Assembly (NCBI RefSeq): GCF_005938645.2 | Contig: NZ_CP042171.1 | Coordinates: forward strand, 2,914,001-2,978,000 | Origin: Pedobacter sp. KBS0701 | GTDB taxonomy: Bacteria; Bacteroidota; Bacteroidia; Sphingobacteriales; Sphingobacteriaceae | Length of the DNA: 64,000 bases | Reading direction: 5' to 3' | Part shown: in pieces, positions 61,141 to 64,000 of the stretch | Layout: each line of letters opens with the position of its first letter | Position numbering within the stretch: position 1 is the stretch's first letter | Notes under the pieces: model-generated | Database searches by the model: none | Told to the model about the DNA's origin: nothing | Seen by the model: only the letters and a program-made list of their open reading frames with translations | Program-made: the position numbers and the translations under genes

Positions 61141-61872
61141 TTAATGCTTGTTTCTGGTCGTTTTAACCAGTTGAAAAGAAAGATAATTTAAAAAATTCTC
61201 CCGATAGGTCTCACCGATACTAATTTTAAGATTGTTGTTTAAATAGATTGAAGAGCCTTCTATATAGTTAATATGCTCGGTGGAAATGATGAATGCACGG
61301 TGAAATTGTTTAAATTCTTTTCGCTTTTGAGTTAGCTCTTTGATGTCCGCTAAAGTCAAGTATACTGTTAAAATTCTATTTTCAATCATGTGAATTTTAA
61401 CATAATTATGAATGCTTTCAAATGCAATGACATCATCATACGCAACCTTAACAATTCTTAAATTTTCATCCTTATTTTTTACTAAAAAGTGGTTTTCCGT
61501 TATTTTAGAACCAGGTATAATGGGAAATAATCTGTCAATAGTAGCTGCGAATTTGACAAAAGTATAAGGCTTTAGCAAAAATGAATCACCTGCAACTTCA
61601 TAAGCGTCAAATGCATATCGCGAATGCGAGGTTGTAAAAATAAGTCTTTTTGTTTTTGATCGTAATAGTCCGGCAAGCTCAATTCCCGAAATATTTGGCA
61701 TATCGATGTCCATAAATATGATATCAATACTTTGATGGCTATCAACTTTATCTAATGCTGCTTCAGGCTTTAGATACACCCCTATTACACTTATTCTTGG
61801 AACAAGTTTGATGTATTTAAGCAGGGCATCAACAGCAAACTGTTCATCATCTATTATTATGCAATTTAACAT
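61141..61872 (-). CDS. LytTR-family response regulator
   Basis: A 243-aa protein from the ATG at 61872 (MLNCIIIDDEQFAVDALLKY); a TTG nine codons upstream is the alternative. Receiver domain with acidic pocket Asp8/Asp9 and phospho-acceptor Asp55 (IIFMDIDMPNISGIELA), switch region DSFLLKPYTF. LytTR DNA-binding domain with IAFESIHNYVKIHMIENR, then FHRAFIISTEHINYIEGS. It is divergent from the second LytTR gene at 61981 and they share about 37% by eye in the receiver part. Confidence 0.93.
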   Translation of the reverse strand: MLNCIIIDDEQFAVDALLKYIKLVPRISVIGVYLKPEAALDKVDSHQSIDIIFMDIDMPNISGIELAGLLRSKTKRLIFTTSHSRYAFDAYEVAGDSFLLKPYTFVKFAATIDRLFPIIPGSKITENHFLVKNKDENLRIVKVAYDDVIAFESIHNYVKIHMIENRILTVYLTLADIKELTQKRKEFKQFHRAFIISTEHINYIEGSSIYLNNNLKISIGETYRENFLNYLSFQLVKTTRNKH

Positions 61873-61908
61873 TTTTGCAATCAAGTTAATTTTAATCAAT
61901 ACAATATG

Positions 61909-61924
61909 TAATTTAATTAAATTA
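61909..61924. promoter_or_regulatory. 16-bp AT palindrome between the divergent LytTR genes
   Basis: TAATTTAATTAAATTA is its own complement. It lies in the 108-bp region between two divergent regulators. AT-rich palindromes can arise by chance, so the call is weak. Confidence 0.3.
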
Positions 61925-61980
61925 TAGCAAAAAATGTTAAAGTTTTAGTTATCGATAATAGATTGTTAAAATCTTTTTAT

Positions 61981-62718
61981 ATGAAAACCTATAACTGCAT
62001 TATTATTGACGACGAAGAATATGCTATCAAATGGCTTAGCGAATATGTAAAATCACTTCCTTACCTTAGGTTGATACATTCCTTTCAGAATCCCGTTACA
62101 GCCCTAACTTTTCTATCGGGCGAGGAATACGTAGACTTGATAATTCTTGATATTAAAATGCCTTTGATATCGGGTATCGATCTATCCCAAAAAATCAGAT
62201 GTAAAACCAAGAAGCTTGTTTTTAGTACGGCTCATAGAGATTTTGCCTATGACGCGTTCGAGGTTCAAGCTGACGGCTATTTATTGAAACCTTATAGTCT
62301 TTCAAAGTTTGCCAGCACCATTGGCGCCCTCTTTCCTAAAGAATTGGCAAAGCAACCTAAAGCGCCAGGAGACGATTTTTTTTTTGCGAAGAACAAGAAT
62401 GATGAACTTAGACAAGTCAAAATTTTCATAAAGGACATTATAGCTGTAGAAAGCAAACAAAATTATGTGATGATTTATACGACCTTTAATCAGGTGCTTA
62501 CACACTTAACCCTTTCGCAAATGTCGAGTATATTGAAAAATTATGAAGGTTTTGCACAATTTCAACGTAGTTTTATTATATCAAAATATTATATTGAATC
62601 TATACATGGAAATACGTTAAAAATGACAGGCGGAAAACTGGAGATTACAGTTGGAGACTACTACAAAAAAGACTTTGCTGCCTTTCTTTCTGATAAAGTT
62701 TTAAAATGCAGGACATAA
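61981..62718 (+). CDS. LytTR-family response regulator (second)
   Basis: A 245-aa protein from the ATG at 61981 (MKTYNCIIIDDEEYAIKWLS); the frame opens six codons earlier at a TTG. Receiver with Asp10/Asp11 and phospho-acceptor Asp57 (LIILDIKMPLISGIDLSQ), switch LLKPYSLSKF. LytTR domain with IAVESKQNYVMIYTTFNQVL, then FQRSFIISKYYIESIHGNTL. It lies 219 bp before the sensor kinase on the same strand, and the pair probably works as a two-component system. It ends at the perfect hairpin 62707-62732. Confidence 0.93.
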   Translation: MKTYNCIIIDDEEYAIKWLSEYVKSLPYLRLIHSFQNPVTALTFLSGEEYVDLIILDIKMPLISGIDLSQKIRCKTKKLVFSTAHRDFAYDAFEVQADGYLLKPYSLSKFASTIGALFPKELAKQPKAPGDDFFFAKNKNDELRQVKIFIKDIIAVESKQNYVMIYTTFNQVLTHLTLSQMSSILKNYEGFAQFQRSFIISKYYIESIHGNTLKMTGGKLEITVGDYYKKDFAAFLSDKVLKCRT

Positions 62719-62732
62719 ATAAATGTCCTGCA
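62707..62732. terminator. Perfect 10-bp-stem hairpin ending both LytTR and peptide genes
   Basis: TGCAGGACAT/ATGTCCTGCA with loop AAATAA (62717-62722), followed by AATAAATTTTT. It overlaps the LytTR stop and sits 8 bp past the peptide stop, so it can serve both convergent genes. Confidence 0.88.
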
Positions 62733-62740
62733 ATAAATTT

Positions 62741-62887
62741 TTACTTTTTAACAAATAAAACCCCGGTCACCGTGGAAGTGATCATAGTTGTTGTAGGATC
62801 AGTCTCATTTGATGAACGACTAACCGAGTTTGCATTACTAAATGCAAATAATTTGGTTCTGGAAATTTTGAAGTGTTTTTTTTTCAT
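62741..62887 (-). CDS. Small Thr/Ser-rich peptide gene (48 aa), possible precursor or signal peptide
   Basis: Start complementary to 62885-62887, stop complementary to 62741-62743. It begins MKKKHFKISRTKLFAFSNAN and has a Thr/Ser-rich second half (SVSRSSNETDPTTTMITSTV) ending TGVLFVKK. The basic start of the form KKKxFKISRTKL resembles leaders of Bacteroidota class I lanthipeptide-type precursors. There is no Cys in it and no LanB/LanC gene in view. It lies between a LytTR regulator and a LytS-type kinase, so a signalling peptide is another option. Confidence 0.55.
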   Translation of the reverse strand: MKKKHFKISRTKLFAFSNANSVSRSSNETDPTTTMITSTVTGVLFVKK

Positions 62888-62936
62888 GTTTTTTTTGGTT
62901 AAAGATGTTATCTAATATGAACTTTTGTAAAATTTT

Positions 62937-64000
62937 ATGACAGAAAGGACAAAATTGTACTCAAAGACAATTAAAATGGGGATAAAGACTGCTAATGAAT
63001 GGTTTAACAGATATAAGGTTCATTTAATATCATGGACTCTCTTCATTATATGGGAAAGTGTAGTAATCGGACTTTCTTCCGGGATTTTTGGACATCCGGT
63101 AACTTATATTACACACTATACATTAATCATCCTACTGTTTTATACCCATTCAATATTTACCTGGCCAATCGCATTAGCCAAGCCGAAACATGCGGTATGG
63201 AAAGCTCCATTATTAACAGCTTTAGAAATTGGCACTTTTATTATTTTATCATACTTATTGGATAAACTTTTAATAAAATTAGATTTCTTAAAAAATCATG
63301 GTCCGCTTGCCTTAACAGTTCCCTATACAATGCGGACGTTGTACAGGGGTTTATATTTTTTAGGGTTCTCCACGGGCTTTTATTACCTAAGGACATTTAT
63401 TCAAGAAAAGAAGCGGTCATTAGAACTTGAAAAACAAAATTTTCAAGAAATACTTATACGGCGTGTAGTAGAAGAAGAACGAACACAAGCCCAAAACGCC
63501 TTCTTAATGGCACAGATAAATCCACACTTTTTTTTCAATACGCTAGACTATTTATATCATAATGTATCTGAAAACTCTCCGCAATTAGCAGAAGCGATTG
63601 CAGCTTTGGGATCAATGATGAGGTTTGCTATAGATGCTAATCAGGCAGGCAATTATATAATAATAGATGATGAAATAGAACAACTGGAAAACTTGTTATA
63701 TCTACATCAGATACGAAAACCCCTATTTATTGATCTTAATGTTAGCGATGAGGTAAGAGACATCTCCATAATTCCTCTGGTACTCCTCACACTTGCAGAG
63801 AATTTATTCAAGCATGGCATTTTAGATGACGCAGAACAAAAGGCTGAAATTAGTATTTACACAGATAACACGAGCCTCATTATCGAAACCCGTAATGCTA
63901 TTAAGAAGATGATACCATCAGGCCGATCAGGTACTGGTTTAAAAAACATTCAAAAACGATTGCATAATGCTTACGGGGAAAAGGTCATCCTCACTCATCA
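62937..64000 (+). CDS. LytS-type sensor histidine kinase (cut by window edge)
   Basis: About 354 residues are visible before the edge. Four membrane helices occupy residues 30-155 (ISWTLFIIWESVVIGLSSGI, LTALEIGTFIILSYLLDKLL). A coiled linker (KKRSLELEKQNFQEILIRRV) leads to the His_kinase core, with phospho-acceptor His197 in MAQINPHFFFNTLDYLYHNV and N-box Asn289 in LLTLAENLFKHGI. The G-box begins at SGRSGTGLKNIQKRL. It follows the LytTR regulator at 61981 and probably phosphorylates it. A later in-frame ATG at 62976 (MGIKTANEWF) is a possible start. Confidence 0.9.
   Translation, partial: MTERTKLYSKTIKMGIKTANEWFNRYKVHLISWTLFIIWESVVIGLSSGIFGHPVTYITHYTLIILLFYTHSIFTWPIALAKPKHAVWKAPLLTALEIGTFIILSYLLDKLLIKLDFLKNHGPLALTVPYTMRTLYRGLYFLGFSTGFYYLRTFIQEKKRSLELEKQNFQEILIRRVVEEERTQAQNAFLMAQINPHFFFNTLDYLYHNVSENSPQLAEAIAALGSMMRFAIDANQAGNYIIIDDEIEQLENLLYLHQIRKPLFIDLNVSDEVRDISIIPLVLLTLAENLFKHGILDDAEQKAEISIYTDNTSLIIETRNAIKKMIPSGRSGTGLKNIQKRLHNAYGEKVILTH

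Noticed and set aside
62706..62915. 69-codon plus-strand frame
   Set aside because: It lies opposite the 48-aa peptide gene, starts inside the terminator hairpin and reads as low-complexity hydrophobic sequence.
1..64000. CRISPR arrays, tRNA, rRNA, tmRNA, complete insertion sequences
   Set aside because: I read the spacers for regular direct repeats, for T-loop GGTTCRANTCC words and for transposase motifs and found none; smpB has no ssrA beside it here.

Overview
The window looks like chromosome of a Bacteroidota bacterium, most likely a Sphingobacteriaceae member close to Pedobacter. The evidence is family content (type B L31, the Bacteroidota GlmU-like enzyme, DUF5723, several OMP_b-brl_3/TonB-type barrels, a GG-leader peptide with a C39 ABC exporter), Bacteroidota-style TAnnTTTG promoter cores, AT-rich spacers, and many dispersed self-complementary intergenic repeats. 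No rRNA, tRNA or CRISPR array was seen.

Positions 1-37,800 are mostly core genome: an EamA exporter with an Lrp regulator, mpl, prmA-tpiA, the GlmU-like enzyme, rpmE, methylmalonyl-CoA epimerase, an iscS-iscU-iscA operon, an acyl-CoA ligase, lysS, an M3 peptidase, ung, a second Lrp regulator, an mntR-mntH operon with a USP-fused transporter, smpB, pcm, priA, tsaB, and rpmH-rnpA-yidD. rpmH and several other genes are under 60 codons. A broken Atl/MGMT-like gene lies at 14405-14616. Spacers carry at least five recognisable repeat families and one 539-bp nested inverted-repeat composite (36046-36584).

Positions 37,800-48,700 hold envelope functions: a TolC/adaptor/RND efflux operon, a PAP2 phosphatase, an OmpR-type two-component pair, and a divergent sulfatase-fold phospho-lipid-headgroup transferase. 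Positions 48,800-53,240 hold a TonB-type barrel with a membrane-bound AraC regulator, then a stretch of broken reading frames.

Positions 53,287-60,623 are the most interesting part: a compact peptide natural-product (RiPP) locus. It contains an outer-membrane barrel, a 66-aa precursor with a double-glycine leader and three tandem seven-residue Cys/Trp repeats, a strong hairpin, a radical SAM/SPASM enzyme, an unrecognised 321-aa helper and a C39-peptidase ABC exporter. The likely sequence of events is recognition and crosslinking of the Cys/Trp core by the radical SAM enzyme, then leader removal after Gly-Gly and export by the ABC protein. The locus is bounded on the right by a decayed ssb gene of the type carried on conjugative elements and on the left by decayed ORFs, which suggests arrival on a mobile element.

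Positions 61,141-64,000 carry two divergent LytTR response regulators, a 48-aa Thr/Ser-rich peptide gene and a LytS-type sensor kinase that runs off the right edge. This may be the regulator of the RiPP locus or the start of a second peptide locus.
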